A stretch of DNA of 64,000 bases from an uncultured Lachnospiraceae bacterium. Its GTDB lineage: Bacteria; Bacillota; Clostridia; Lachnospirales; Lachnospiraceae. The notes under the pieces are model-generated. The model saw only the letters and a list, made by a program, of their open reading frames with translations. It did not search any database and was not told the origin of the DNA. This document shows positions 17,078 through 27,662 of the stretch, piece after piece; the stretch's first letter is position 1; each line of letters starts with the position of its first letter. Where the stretch lies: positions 99,944-163,943 of the forward strand of contig ONDO01000004.1 of NCBI GenBank assembly GCA_900316625.1, given 5' to 3'. The translations under genes and the position numbers were made by a program.

Positions 17078-18211
17078 ATGAATATATCAATCCTTGGATC
17101 TACTGGATCCATTGGAACCCAGACACTTGACGTTGTAAGGGAACATCCTGAATTTAAAGTCACCTCACTTTCCTGTGGTAGGAATATCAAGCTGCTTGAA
17201 GAGCAGATTCGTGAATTTCAGCCTGCTTTTGTATCTGTCTCTGATGAGAAAGATGCCTTGGACTTAAGAAGTAGAATTCGTGATACTAAGACCAAAGTAT
17301 ATTCCGGAATGGAAGGCCTGATTGCAGTGGCAGAGGATCCGGACAGTGAGTTACTTGTCACTGGTATTGTCGGCATGCTTGGTATTCGTCCGACGATTGC
17401 CGCTATTAAGGCAGGAAAGAAGATTGCATTAGCGAATAAAGAGACGCTTGTCACAGCAGGTCATCTGATCATGCCCCTTGCGAAGAAATGTAATGTTCCA
17501 ATTCTTCCTGTAGATTCCGAACATAGCGCTATTTTCCAGTCTCTTCAGGGAAATGCCGAAAATAAGATTCATAGAATCTATCTTACGGCTTCCGGTGGAC
17601 CCTTCCGCACCAAATCTATAGAAGAGATGAAGAATGCCAAGTTAGAAGATGTTCTGAAGAACCCTAACTGGGATATGGGTGCCAAGGTAACGATCGATTC
17701 TGCAGGAATGATCAATAAAGGACTTGAGGTGATGGAGGCCGGCTGGCTCTTCAATGTGAAGAGGGAAGATATTCTGGTTCTGGTTCATCCCGAGAGCATT
17801 CTTCATTCGGCTGTAGAATATGAAGATGGAGCAGTGATGGGACAGATGGGCGTTCCGGATATGCGCCTTCCCATCCAGTATGCACTGACTTATCCCAGGA
17901 GAATCTCTCTCTCCGGAGATCGCCTTGATCTGTTCCGTTTACAGAATCTGTCATTCTTTGAACCGGACCTTAAGAAGTTCCGCGGACTATCTCTTGCTTA
18001 TCGCGCAATGGACCGCGGTGGTAACATTCCGACTGTATTTAATGCTGCTAATGAAAAGGCAGTTTCCCTTCTTTTGGAAGGCAAGATCCGTTTTGTAGAG
18101 ATCCCTGACCTGATTGAGAGAGCAATGGATGAGATAGCATTTATTTCGAACCCTTCCCTGGATCAGATCCTTGATACGGAGAAGGCTGCCAGAGAAAGTG
18201 TGAATCGTTGA
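17078..18211 (+). CDS. dxr: 1-deoxy-D-xylulose 5-phosphate reductoisomerase
   Basis: A 377-residue DXR, the second step of the MEP isoprenoid pathway. It has the NADPH-binding ILGSTGSIGTQTLDVV at the N-terminus, LANKETLVTAG, the metal-binding VDSEHSAIFQ and GLEVMEAGWLF. The ATG at 17078 is chosen because GGAGG lies at 17069-17073; an in-frame TTG at 17060 has no ribosome site. Together with ispG here and ispH at 55192 it shows that the organism uses the MEP route. Confidence 0.97.
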   Translation: MNISILGSTGSIGTQTLDVVREHPEFKVTSLSCGRNIKLLEEQIREFQPAFVSVSDEKDALDLRSRIRDTKTKVYSGMEGLIAVAEDPDSELLVTGIVGMLGIRPTIAAIKAGKKIALANKETLVTAGHLIMPLAKKCNVPILPVDSEHSAIFQSLQGNAENKIHRIYLTASGGPFRTKSIEEMKNAKLEDVLKNPNWDMGAKVTIDSAGMINKGLEVMEAGWLFNVKREDILVLVHPESILHSAVEYEDGAVMGQMGVPDMRLPIQYALTYPRRISLSGDRLDLFRLQNLSFFEPDLKKFRGLSLAYRAMDRGGNIPTVFNAANEKAVSLLLEGKIRFVEIPDLIERAMDEIAFISNPSLDQILDTEKAARESVNR

Positions 18212-19245
18212 AGATACTGATAGCAATCCTCATCTTTAGCATCATCGTATTGATTCATGAATTTGGTCACTATATTTTTGCTAGAAGATTTGGCGTTAGA
18301 GTTAATGAATTTATGATCGGCCTTGGACCCAGACTATTTGGCATCCAGGGGAAAGAGACCATGTTTTCAGTGCATCTTCTTCCTTTTGGAGGTGCCTGTG
18401 TCATGGAGGGAGAAGATTCCTCTTCCGATGATCCGGCCTCATTTCAGAATAAGCCTGCTTGGCAGCGCTTTTTGATTGTGTTTGCAGGCCCGCTATTTAA
18501 CTTCATTTTGGCCTATATTCTTGCCGCGGTCTTAATTGCATGTGTAGGTTATACTCCTGCGACAATTGATAGCCTGATGGAAGGATATCCGGCAGAAGAA
18601 GCAGGACTCGAGCCTGGAGATCAGATTCTGTCCCTTAACAATTACTCGATTCACTTTTATCAGGAAGTGAGAGCATATAATACCTTCCATCCCGGGGAAA
18701 CGCTAGAAGTTACCGTGAAGAGAGACGGTGAGAAGAAGACCTTTACCATTGAACCCAGATGGGATGAGAAGAACGGTGTATATCTGATTGGAATTCTTCA
18801 GCAGTCTGCAAATGTCAAAGCATCCTTCCCTCAGATTTTCAGTAAGGCTTTCTGGGAAGTGCGTTATATGATCTATGTTACCGTCCAGGGGCTTCGCATG
18901 CTTGTGACGGGGCAACTTGGCATGAATGACCTATCCGGCCCTGTTGCCATTGTTAAGACTATAGGGGACGCATACGAAGAATCCGTTGCCGTAAGTATTT
19001 TCTATGCTTTGATGGAAATGTGCAGCTTAACCATTCTTCTGTCAGCCAATCTTGGAGTTATGAACCTCCTTCCTTTTCCAGCACTTGACGGAGGCAGACT
19101 TGTATTTTACCTGCTTGAGATGATTCGCAGGAAGAAGGCTCCGGAGAAAGTAGAAGAGTATGTGAATCTGGTTGGATTTGCCATCCTTATGACATTCATG
19201 GTTATCGTTATGTTTAATGATATTTGGAAGATTTTTGTGGGGTAA
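18208..19245 (+). CDS. rseP: RIP metalloprotease RseP (site-2 protease)
   Basis: A 345-residue intramembrane zinc protease. Membrane segment 1 carries H17-E-F-G-H21; a PDZ domain spans about 110-190; the C-terminal half has the [13 protein letters not shown] motif that supplies the third zinc ligand. It cleaves membrane-bound anti-sigma factors and other single-pass substrates. The start is a TTG that overlaps the dxr stop (TTGA), which suggests translational coupling. Confidence 0.96.
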   Translation: MKILIAILIFSIIVLIHEFGHYIFARRFGVRVNEFMIGLGPRLFGIQGKETMFSVHLLPFGGACVMEGEDSSSDDPASFQNKPAWQRFLIVFAGPLFNFILAYILAAVLIACVGYTPATIDSLMEGYPAEEAGLEPGDQILSLNNYSIHFYQEVRAYNTFHPGETLEVTVKRDGEKKTFTIEPRWDEKNGVYLIGILQQSANVKASFPQIFSKAFWEVRYMIYVTVQGLRMLVTGQLGMNDLSGPVAIVKTIGDAYEESVAVSIFYALMEMCSLTILLSANLGVMNLLPFPALDGGRLVFYLLEMIRRKKAPEKVEEYVNLVGFAILMTFMVIVMFNDIWKIFVG

Positions 19246-19249
19246 TGAG

Positions 19250-20326
19250 ATGAAGAAGAGAATGCTTACCAGGGAAGTTTCCGTCGGCAATGTAAAGCTG
19301 GGCGCAGGCCATCCGGTCCGTATCCAGTCGATGTGCAATACTCATACAGAAGATGTAGGAGCAACTGTAGAACAGATCCTTCGTCTTGAAAAGGCAGGCT
19401 GTGAAATTATACGTTGTGCTATCCCTAACATCGAGGCAGCACAGGCAATCCCTGAGATTAAGAAACAGATTCATATTCCCATGGTTGCTGATATCCATTT
19501 TGATTATCGTTTGGCGCTTGCGGCAATTGAAAATGGAGTTGATAAGATTCGTATCAATCCGGGTAACATCGGTTCGGAAGATCGCGTACGTGCCGTTGTT
19601 ATGGCTGCGAAAGAAAGGAATATCCCCATTCGCGTTGGCGTCAATTCTGGATCTCTTGAGAAGGAACTGGTAGAAAAATACAAGGGCGTAACAGCAGAGG
19701 GACTTGTAGAATCTGCACTTGATAAGGTGCATATGATTGAGAATATGGGTTATGACAATCTGGTAATCTCGATTAAGTCTTCTGATGTTCTTATGTGTGT
19801 GAAAGCACATGAACTCATTGCAAGCCAGACGGATCATCCTCTGCATGTTGGTATTACGGAAGCTGGTACCATTACTGCCGGCAATATCAAATCCGCTATT
19901 GGGTTAGGCCTGATCCTGTCTCAGGGCATCGGTGATACCATCCGTGTATCCCTGACTGGAGATCCGGTCGAGGAGGTAAAATCTGCAAAACTAATTCTGA
20001 AGACACTAGGTCTTCGTAAAGATGGAGTAGAGATTGTATCCTGCCCGACCTGCGGCAGAACCAGAATCGATCTGATCGGTCTTGCAAATCAGGTTGAAAA
20101 CATGGTGCAGGATATTAAAGCACCCATTAAAGTCGCTGTTATGGGCTGTGTTGTAAATGGCCCTGGTGAGGCGAAGGAAGCAGATGTCGGAGTAGCAGGA
20201 GGCATTGGCGAGGGCCTTATTATACGTAAGGGCGAGGTTGTTCGTAAGGTTCCGGAAGCGGATCTCCTTTCGGAACTTCGTAAAGAAATCTATTCCGTGA
20301 TGGAAGAGTATGGTTATACAGAATAA
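19250..20326 (+). CDS. ispG: (E)-4-hydroxy-3-methylbut-2-enyl-diphosphate synthase
   Basis: A 358-residue IspG (GcpE), a [4Fe-4S] enzyme of the MEP pathway. It has a TIM-barrel part with [11 protein letters not shown] and [11 protein letters not shown], and the cluster-binding cysteines in [11 protein letters not shown] and [11 protein letters not shown]. The ATG at 19250, 4 bases after rseP, gives the canonical start; an in-frame ATG at 19217 lies inside rseP and would add eleven unrelated residues. Length and motifs are normal. Confidence 0.96.
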   Translation: MKKRMLTREVSVGNVKLGAGHPVRIQSMCNTHTEDVGATVEQILRLEKAGCEIIRCAIPNIEAAQAIPEIKKQIHIPMVADIHFDYRLALAAIENGVDKIRINPGNIGSEDRVRAVVMAAKERNIPIRVGVNSGSLEKELVEKYKGVTAEGLVESALDKVHMIENMGYDNLVISIKSSDVLMCVKAHELIASQTDHPLHVGITEAGTITAGNIKSAIGLGLILSQGIGDTIRVSLTGDPVEEVKSAKLILKTLGLRKDGVEIVSCPTCGRTRIDLIGLANQVENMVQDIKAPIKVAVMGCVVNGPGEAKEADVGVAGGIGEGLIIRKGEVVRKVPEADLLSELRKEIYSVMEEYGYTE

Positions 20327-20345
20327 GTTATTTTAGGGGGACATT

Positions 20346-23300
20346 TTGGCACACGAATTATTGAGTGTATTCTCTGATTTGAATATGAATGATGTGGACA
20401 GGCAGCTGCAGGATGCAGAAGTTTCACGCATTATTACGAATCGTAATCATACCAAGATCCGTATCTATATGGACCTTAATACACTTGTGCCCGCAGAGAG
20501 AATTCGTCATCTTGAGAAGATGATCAAGGACGAATATTTCCCTGAAATGGATGTTCGTATTATTGAGAAGTTCCATCTGTCAGAACAGTATACGCCGGAG
20601 AAGGTCTATGAGAACTATCGGGACTCTATCTTACAGGAAATCTATGCCAATAACCGCATCATGTATCAGATACTTAAGGGATGCGATCTGCATTTCGAAG
20701 AGAATCGTCTTACGATCGTATTAGTAGATGATGGAATGGCGCATGTCATGGAGCAGGATGTCGTGGATTTCTACCATGGGGTCTTCTGTGATCGCTGTGG
20801 ATTCAGCCTGATTGTTAACGTTGCCTATAAGGAGGGCAGTCATGACAACCTCTTCCGTCAGAAGAAGGAAGAGGCGATTAAGAATCGTTTGCATGATATC
20901 TCAGTCCAGGTCCATGATGCGGAAGAAGCCGGGATGAATGCAGAGGGCGATGAGTCTGCATCGAACGACTTCGTCAAAGAAAAATCGAATCCATCAAAGG
21001 ATGAGAAGTCCTTTGATAAAAAGGATGCATCCAGGAAAGAAAAATCGAACCCTTATGAAAAGGGCGGCCAGGATAAGGAGAACAGCTTCCGTAAGGCAGC
21101 AATGCACAGAGGTGGCGGTGGCTTTGGTAACCGTGTCGTTCGTTCTAACAATCCGGATGTCATCTACGGAAGAGAGATTGAGGACGAATCTATTCCACTT
21201 GAGACGGTTCGCAGCGAGATGGAACCTGTTTGCTGTGTTGGACAGATTATGACCTGTGATTCGAAGCAGATCAGAAATGAAAAGCATGTTATCACTTTCT
21301 GCATTACTGATTTTACAGATTCCATTCATGTCAAAATCTTCGTGCCCGATGAATATGTGGAGGACATGGAGAAGGCACTTGCTCCTGGCAAATTCGTTAA
21401 GGTTCAGGGAACTACCAACCTAGACACCTTCATGCATGAACTCGTTATCTCGAGTGTTCGCGGAATCATGAAGAGCAGTGACTGGAGAACGCCCAGAAGC
21501 GATAACGCTGTATTTAAGCGTGTAGAACTGCATTGTCATACCAAGATGTCTGATATGGATGGTGTTTCGGATGTAGCAGATATTATTAAGCAGGCAGGAA
21601 AGTATGGACATCGTGCCATTGCCATCACGGATCATGGTAATGTTCAGGCCTTCCCTAATGCTGCACATGCCGCTGCCGATGCCGGAATCCAGGTGATCTA
21701 TGGTATGGAAGCATATCTCGTAGATGATACCCGTAAGATAGTTACAGATTCGAACGGTCAGACTTTCGATGATCCTTTCGTAGTATTCGATATTGAAACC
21801 ACAGGCTTCAGCCCTAAGAATAATAAGATCATTGAAATTGGTGCGGTACGATTCGAGGATGGTAAGATTACGGATCGTTTCTCTGAATTTGTAAATCCTG
21901 AGACACCGATTCCTTACCATATTACCGAGCTGACATCCATTACCGATGCCGATGTCATGCAAAGCGACACCATAGATCAGGTTCTGCCAAGATTCCTTGA
22001 GTTCTCGAAAGGGGCTGTATTTGTAGCTCATAATGCGAATTTTGATATGAGCTTTATTCGTCATAATGCGGAAGAACTTGGACTGGAAAGACCCGGCACC
22101 TATATGGATACCATTCAGATGGCTCGTATCTCCCTGCCTAGTCTGTCCCGTTTTAACCTTGATGCGGTAGGTAAAGCTCTGAATGTTGTAAATAAGCATC
22201 ATCATAGAGCAGTAGATGATGCAGAAGCGACGGCCCAGATTTTCGAAAAGCTCATGCAGGACTTCAAGAATCGTGGAATGTATGAACTGGATCGTATTAA
22301 CAATGAATGTAAGCTCTCGATTGAGGCAATCCGTAACTTACGTCCTTTTCATTGCATTATCCTGGCGAAGAATGACCTAGGAAGAATCAATCTCTATCGT
22401 CTGGTTACCATGTCGAACCTTACTTACTTCAAGCGTAAGGCATTGATTCCTAAGAGTCAGATCATCAAGCACAGAGAAGGATTGATCTTAGGCTCTGCTT
22501 GTTCTGAGGGTGAACTCTATCCTGAGATTCTCGAAGGCAGACCGCAGGAAGAAATCGAGGCAGTTGCCTCCTTCTATGATTATCTGGAGATTCAACCGGT
22601 TGGTAATAACGCTTATCTCCTTCGTAAGAAGGCAGAACTCGTAAAGTCTCCGGATGATCTTCGCGAGATCAATCGAAAGATTGTAGAACTCGGAAAGAAG
22701 ATGAATAAGCCGGTATGTGCTACCTGTGACGTTCACTTCCTGAATCCGGAAGATGAGATTTATCGTCGTATTATCCAGTATGGAAAATTCGATGATGCAG
22801 ATCATCAGCCTCCGCTTTACTTACATACAACAGATGAGATGCTTGATGAGTTCTCTTATCTTGGACCTCAGGATTGTCAGGCGGTTGTAATTGATAATCC
22901 GAATAAGATTGCTGATATGTGCGAGCCAATTGAACCGGTCCGTCCGGATAAGTGTCCTCCGGTCATCGAGAATTCTGATTCCATGCTTCGTAAGATCTGT
23001 AATGACAAAGCACATGCCATGTATGGTGAGGTTTTACCTGAAATCGTTCAGGCGAGACTTGACCGAGAACTGAACTCGATTATCAGCAACGGCTATGCCG
23101 TTATGTATATCATCGCGCAGAAACTGGTATGGAAGTCTGTTGAGGATGGCTATCTGGTTGGTTCCCGTGGCTCCGTTGGATCGTCTTTCGTTGCCACCAT
23201 GGCAGGTATTACGGAGGTCAATCCTCTAAGTGCACATTATCTCTGCCCTCACTGTCATTATGTGGATTTCGATTCCGATGAAGTAAAGGAATACGCTGGT

Positions 23301-24896
23301 CGATCCGGTTGTGATATGCCAGATAAGAAGTGCCCTAAATGTGGTCATTATCTATCCAAAGAAGGATTTGATATTCCTTTCGAAACCTTCCTGGGATTCA
23401 AGGGCAACAAGGAGCCGGATATCGATCTGAACTTCTCGAATGAATATCAGTCTAAGGCACATCGTTATACAGAAGTCATTTTTGGTGAAGGCCAGACCTT
23501 CAAGGCTGGAACCATCGGAACACTGGCGGATAAGACGGCCTATGGATATATCAAGAATTACTTCAAGGATAAGGGTATCGATAAACGTAACTGTGAAGTA
23601 GACCGTATCGTACCTGGCTGCGTTGGAGTACGTAGAACGACAGGACAGCACCCTGGTGGTATCGTTGTTCTTCCGGTTGGGGAGGAGATTAATACCTTTA
23701 CTCCCGTACAGCATCCTGCAGATGATATTACGAGTGACGTAATTACGACGCATTTCGATTATCATAAGATTGAGCAGAATCTACTGAAACTGGATATCTT
23801 AGGGCATCTGGATCCCACCGTTATTCGAATGCTTGAAGATCTAACCGGTCTTCATGCTACCGATATTCCACTCGATGATCGTACCGTAATGACGATTTTC
23901 CAGAATGTTGATGCGCTTGAACTGAAAGAACCTTTGTTTAATGACCTTAAGATGGGAACTCTGGGAATACCGGAATTTGGTACAGACTTCGCTATGCAGA
24001 TGTTAATAGATGCAAAGCCGACGGAATTTTCGGATCTGATTCGAATATCTGGTCTGTCACATGGTACAGACGTATGGCTTGGTAATGCAAAGGACCTGAT
24101 TCTGTCGGGTCAGGCTACTATTTCCACGGCCATCTGTTGTCGAGATGATATCATGGTATATCTCATCATTAAGGGCCTTGATTCGGAAGAGAGCTTTACG
24201 ATTATGGAACGAGTCCGTAAGGGTGTCGTTGCTAAAGGAAAATGTAAGGAATGGCCCCAGTACGTAGAAGATATGAAGAAACATGGCGTTCCAGACTGGT
24301 ATATCGAGTCTTGTAAGAAGATTAAGTACATGTTTCCGAAAGCACATGCTGCCGCTTATGTTATGATGGCTTGGCGTGTTGCTTACTGTAAGGTTTATTA
24401 TCCTCTTGCTTACTATGCAGCCTACTTTACCGTTCGTACAACAGCTTTCGATTATGAAACAATGTGCCAGGGTAAGGACGCTCTCCGTGCCAGATTGCAG
24501 GATATCTATAATAAGATCGATGCGGAAAAGAAGAAGGATAAGAGCATTCCCTGGGCTTCGAACAAGGAAAAAGAAATGTTCTCTGATGGTAGAAGCGTCG
24601 ACGAGATGTATTGCAGGGGCTATGATTTTCTGAAGATTGATCTCTATAAGTCAGACGCAAGACATTTCCAGATTGTCGATGGCAAATTACTGCCACCTTT
24701 TAACTCCATCGAGGGCATGGGGGATACCGCTGCCGAATCTCTTCAGATTGCAGCTGCACAGCGCCCCTTCCTGTCGAAGACAGACCTTAGGGAGCGTGGA
24801 AAAGTTCCCAAAACGGTTGTTGAAACGATGGAGAGACTTGGAATCATCAAGGGACTTCCGGAAGATAATCAGTTGTCCTTCTTTGATATGATGTAA
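20346..24896 (+). CDS. polC: DNA polymerase III alpha subunit, PolC type
   Basis: A 1516-residue replicative polymerase of Gram-positive PolC type. Domains in order: N-terminal domain (1-190), a charged linker with two KEKSNP repeats (200-265), OB fold (about 290-380), PHP domain starting at RVELHCHTKMS (near 392), an inserted DnaQ-like 3'-5' exonuclease starting at VVFDIETTG (near 479), the rest of PHP, then palm, fingers and C-terminal region. A four-Cys zinc site (CPHC near 967 and CPKC further on) and the palm motif EPDIDLNFS (near 1021) are visible. TTG start with a taggggg ribosome site six bases upstream. Length and order are normal. Confidence 0.98.
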   Translation: MAHELLSVFSDLNMNDVDRQLQDAEVSRIITNRNHTKIRIYMDLNTLVPAERIRHLEKMIKDEYFPEMDVRIIEKFHLSEQYTPEKVYENYRDSILQEIYANNRIMYQILKGCDLHFEENRLTIVLVDDGMAHVMEQDVVDFYHGVFCDRCGFSLIVNVAYKEGSHDNLFRQKKEEAIKNRLHDISVQVHDAEEAGMNAEGDESASNDFVKEKSNPSKDEKSFDKKDASRKEKSNPYEKGGQDKENSFRKAAMHRGGGGFGNRVVRSNNPDVIYGREIEDESIPLETVRSEMEPVCCVGQIMTCDSKQIRNEKHVITFCITDFTDSIHVKIFVPDEYVEDMEKALAPGKFVKVQGTTNLDTFMHELVISSVRGIMKSSDWRTPRSDNAVFKRVELHCHTKMSDMDGVSDVADIIKQAGKYGHRAIAITDHGNVQAFPNAAHAAADAGIQVIYGMEAYLVDDTRKIVTDSNGQTFDDPFVVFDIETTGFSPKNNKIIEIGAVRFEDGKITDRFSEFVNPETPIPYHITELTSITDADVMQSDTIDQVLPRFLEFSKGAVFVAHNANFDMSFIRHNAEELGLERPGTYMDTIQMARISLPSLSRFNLDAVGKALNVVNKHHHRAVDDAEATAQIFEKLMQDFKNRGMYELDRINNECKLSIEAIRNLRPFHCIILAKNDLGRINLYRLVTMSNLTYFKRKALIPKSQIIKHREGLILGSACSEGELYPEILEGRPQEEIEAVASFYDYLEIQPVGNNAYLLRKKAELVKSPDDLREINRKIVELGKKMNKPVCATCDVHFLNPEDEIYRRIIQYGKFDDADHQPPLYLHTTDEMLDEFSYLGPQDCQAVVIDNPNKIADMCEPIEPVRPDKCPPVIENSDSMLRKICNDKAHAMYGEVLPEIVQARLDRELNSIISNGYAVMYIIAQKLVWKSVEDGYLVGSRGSVGSSFVATMAGITEVNPLSAHYLCPHCHYVDFDSDEVKEYAGRSGCDMPDKKCPKCGHYLSKEGFDIPFETFLGFKGNKEPDIDLNFSNEYQSKAHRYTEVIFGEGQTFKAGTIGTLADKTAYGYIKNYFKDKGIDKRNCEVDRIVPGCVGVRRTTGQHPGGIVVLPVGEEINTFTPVQHPADDITSDVITTHFDYHKIEQNLLKLDILGHLDPTVIRMLEDLTGLHATDIPLDDRTVMTIFQNVDALELKEPLFNDLKMGTLGIPEFGTDFAMQMLIDAKPTEFSDLIRISGLSHGTDVWLGNAKDLILSGQATISTAICCRDDIMVYLIIKGLDSEESFTIMERVRKGVVAKGKCKEWPQYVEDMKKHGVPDWYIESCKKIKYMFPKAHAAAYVMMAWRVAYCKVYYPLAYYAAYFTVRTTAFDYETMCQGKDALRARLQDIYNKIDAEKKKDKSIPWASNKEKEMFSDGRSVDEMYCRGYDFLKIDLYKSDARHFQIVDGKLLPPFNSIEGMGDTAAESLQIAAAQRPFLSKTDLRERGKVPKTVVETMERLGIIKGLPEDNQLSFFDMM

Positions 24897-24935
24897 ATCG
24901 TGAATTCATTCATGGAATGAAGTAAACTAGGATTA

Positions 24936-24941
24936 TATAAT
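24936..24941 (+). promoter_or_regulatory. -10 box of possible pheA promoter
   Basis: TATAAT 41 bases before the pheA ATG. The sequence 17 bases upstream of it (TGGAAT) matches the -35 consensus at only a few positions. No terminator is visible after polC, so read-through is also possible. Confidence 0.4.
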
Positions 24942-24981
24942 AGGAAAAAGAATAAAAGAAAAAAGATTAGGGAGTATTTTC

Positions 24982-26121
24982 ATGAGAGATCTGCTTGAGA
25001 TACGAAAGGACATAGATGCAGTTGATCATCAGATAGTTGACCTCTATCTAAGGAGATTAGAACTCGCCGGACAGGTAGCTCAGTCGAAGATTGAGACTGG
25101 AAAACATGTGTATGATGCAGTAAGAGAGGCTGAGAAACTTGATGCTCTTGGCCGTCTTGCCCCGGATTCGTTTTCCGAGAAGGGAATCCGGGAACTCTTC
25201 ACACAGGTAATGTCAGGGAGTCGTAAGAAGCAGTATGCGATTCTGGCTGAACATGGAAGAGTAGCGAATGTTGGCTATAGCAAGGTGGATGCTTTTGATT
25301 TCCAGAATGCCGGTATTATCTACCAAGGGGTAGAGGGTGCCTATGCAGAAGTTGCATTAGAAACCTTCTTTGGTAAGAATCATGATATTCGCTCCGTAAA
25401 ATCCTGGAGAGATGCATTTCTGGAATTGAAAGAAGGAAGAGCTGATTATGCAGTTCTTCCAATTGAGAATTCAACCGCAGGAGCTGTTGCTGAGAACTAT
25501 GATCTCATGTCAGAGTATTCTGATTCTGCGTCTATCATAGGAGAGCAGATTATTCCCATTAATCATTGCTTATTGGGACTTCCTGAGGCGAAACTTACAG
25601 ATATTAAGACGGTTTATTCACATCCGCAGGCCCTGATGCAGTGTTCGGATTATCTCCGGAACCAGCATCCGGACATTGAGAGCAGGGCGGTTCAGAATAC
25701 AGCTTTTTCAGCACGTAAGGTGAAGGAAGATGGGGATATTTCACAGGCATCCATTGCAGGTGAGATCAATGCAAAGCTTTATGGATTAAAGGTATTAGAT
25801 TCCTGCATCCAGGACGAGGCGGTGAATGAAACCCGCTTCTTGATTCTCTCCAGAAAGCATCAGTATCTGGAAAGTGCAAAAACATTGTCTCTTTCCTTTA
25901 CGCTGGGAAATGATATGGGATCGCTCTATCATATTCTTTCGAATTTTGCATATAACGGCTTGAATCTGACACGCATTGAATCCCGTCCTCTTCAGGGAAG
26001 ACCATGGGAGTATCGTTTCTTCGTGGATTGTGAGGGCAATCTGTCAGACAGTGCAGTGGAGAACTGCTTACTTGGTTTGGTGGAAGAGACCGTTTCTCTT
26101 CAAGTGTTAGGGAATTATTAA
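24982..26121 (+). CDS. pheA: Bifunctional chorismate mutase / prephenate dehydratase
   Basis: A 379-residue P-protein of phenylalanine synthesis. An AroQ-type chorismate mutase (1-85; LLEIRKDIDAVDHQIVDLYL) is followed by prephenate dehydratase (about 110-290; QGVEGAYAEVA, VLPIENSTAGAV, and the catalytic TRF in NETRFLIL) and a C-terminal ACT domain (about 300-375) with the ESRP Phe-binding motif. It converts chorismate to phenylpyruvate, with feedback inhibition by phenylalanine expected through ACT. RBS gggag. Confidence 0.96.
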   Translation: MRDLLEIRKDIDAVDHQIVDLYLRRLELAGQVAQSKIETGKHVYDAVREAEKLDALGRLAPDSFSEKGIRELFTQVMSGSRKKQYAILAEHGRVANVGYSKVDAFDFQNAGIIYQGVEGAYAEVALETFFGKNHDIRSVKSWRDAFLELKEGRADYAVLPIENSTAGAVAENYDLMSEYSDSASIIGEQIIPINHCLLGLPEAKLTDIKTVYSHPQALMQCSDYLRNQHPDIESRAVQNTAFSARKVKEDGDISQASIAGEINAKLYGLKVLDSCIQDEAVNETRFLILSRKHQYLESAKTLSLSFTLGNDMGSLYHILSNFAYNGLNLTRIESRPLQGRPWEYRFFVDCEGNLSDSAVENCLLGLVEETVSLQVLGNY

Positions 26122-26144
26122 ATCATTCTGCGCAGGGGGTAGGT

Positions 26145-27653
26145 ATGAAATTATTCTCGTCTATTTACATCGGATCCTTTGGGGTTACGATGAAACTATT
26201 TCAGATTTCCAAGAGGAAAAATCCTAAGGAATTAGACTGCCTTAAGGTGCCCATGCCGATCGTACAGGAGATTTCCCGTACGGGAAGGATTTCAATGGAT
26301 ACCGCGGATAAGATCATCTCGGTATTATCGGATATGAAATCCGTGATCACGGGGTATAAAGTCGATGATTACTGTCTCTTTGCAGGTGTAACTCTTACCT
26401 ATGCCCAGAATCATCTCTTCCTCCTGGAACAGATCCGTCTTCGGACCGGTTTATCTGTTCAGATCTTCAGTAATTCTGAACAGCGCTTTCTGGAATATGA
26501 AGCTGTGGCCCAGATGGATTCCTTTGAGTCTCTTCTGAAGGATGACTGTGTTATGGTCGATTTCGGTGGTTCCTCTATCCAGATGACCCTCTTCCATGAA
26601 GGTGCAATTCGTACGACCCAGCATCTGTCCCTTGGTACCTTCACCCTTCGTGAGACAGGCCGCCGCCTCATGAATCTTCCGGATCACAGAGAGCAGTTAA
26701 GAGATATGATCGATAAGGAGATTGATAGTTTCCAGAAGATGTATCTCATGGATATGAAGGTGAAGAACCTCATCTTTGTCGGCGATCAGAACCTTGAACC
26801 TTTTTCGCATCTTATTAGCGACAAGGGAGATCTGTCTGTGGATGCCCTTAATTTCCAGAAGGAGATCGAGAAGGCGCTGAAAAGGGAGAATCGTAGAGAT
26901 ATCGCCCTTAATACCTATGGCAATGACTTCGCAGATCCTGTCTTTCTGGTACATAAGGAATTGCTACGCCTCATTCCTGCAGAGCATATTGTTGTTCCCA
27001 AGGGAACCATTAATGATGGCATGGCTCTTGATTACTGCTATAAGAAGGGCTACATGAAGTCCTCCCATGATTTCCACGAGGATATTCTGTCAGCTTCCTG
27101 GGCAATTGCAGACCGTTATTCCTGCTACCGTCCCCATCTGGAGGCTCTGCATGTTCTGTCCTTAAGCCTCTTCGATACCATGAAGAAGTATCATGGTCTG
27201 GGACAGAGGGAACGCGTTCTGATGGAGGTATGTGCGATTCTTCATGACTGCGGAAAATACATCAGTATCTTCGAATCTGCACAATGCTCACATCGCATCA
27301 TTCTCTCTTCGGAAATATTAGGGCTTACCCATAAGGAGAGGGAGATTATCGCAGCGGTGGCGAAATATAACCGTCTGGACCTGCCGGACTATGAAGAGCT
27401 ATCGAATGAGTTCTCCGAGGAACAGTACTGGACCATGGTCAAGCTTCTTGCCATGCTGAAAGTTGCGAATGCCCTCGATCGTAGTCATAAGCAGAAGATG
27501 AAGAAGGTTTCGATGCGGATTGTTGAAAAGCAGCTCATTCTGGGTGTGGAATCGGATGACTCCATGGCTCTCGAAAAAGGTATGTTCCAGAATAAAGCAG
27601 ATTTCTTTGAACAGGTTTTTGCTATTCGTCCTGTCATCAGAGAAAAGATGTAA
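26145..27653 (+). CDS. Ppx/GppA-family phosphatase with C-terminal HD domain
   Basis: A 502-residue protein: an actin-fold Ppx/GppA module (1-310) followed by an HD-like domain (about 325-500, with ILHDCGKYI). The family hydrolyses inorganic polyphosphate or pppGpp, and the adjacent ppk1, 9 bases downstream, supports polyphosphate turnover. The second phosphate-binding loop is present as MVDFGGSSIQM, but the first loop reads IYIGSFGV where the usual sequence is IDIGS/T, so the normal Asp is Tyr10 region (Y8). Activity of this copy is therefore uncertain. RBS agggggt before the ATG. Confidence 0.85.
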   Translation: MKLFSSIYIGSFGVTMKLFQISKRKNPKELDCLKVPMPIVQEISRTGRISMDTADKIISVLSDMKSVITGYKVDDYCLFAGVTLTYAQNHLFLLEQIRLRTGLSVQIFSNSEQRFLEYEAVAQMDSFESLLKDDCVMVDFGGSSIQMTLFHEGAIRTTQHLSLGTFTLRETGRRLMNLPDHREQLRDMIDKEIDSFQKMYLMDMKVKNLIFVGDQNLEPFSHLISDKGDLSVDALNFQKEIEKALKRENRRDIALNTYGNDFADPVFLVHKELLRLIPAEHIVVPKGTINDGMALDYCYKKGYMKSSHDFHEDILSASWAIADRYSCYRPHLEALHVLSLSLFDTMKKYHGLGQRERVLMEVCAILHDCGKYISIFESAQCSHRIILSSEILGLTHKEREIIAAVAKYNRLDLPDYEELSNEFSEEQYWTMVKLLAMLKVANALDRSHKQKMKKVSMRIVEKQLILGVESDDSMALEKGMFQNKADFFEQVFAIRPVIREKM

Positions 27654-27662
27654 GGGGAGGGG

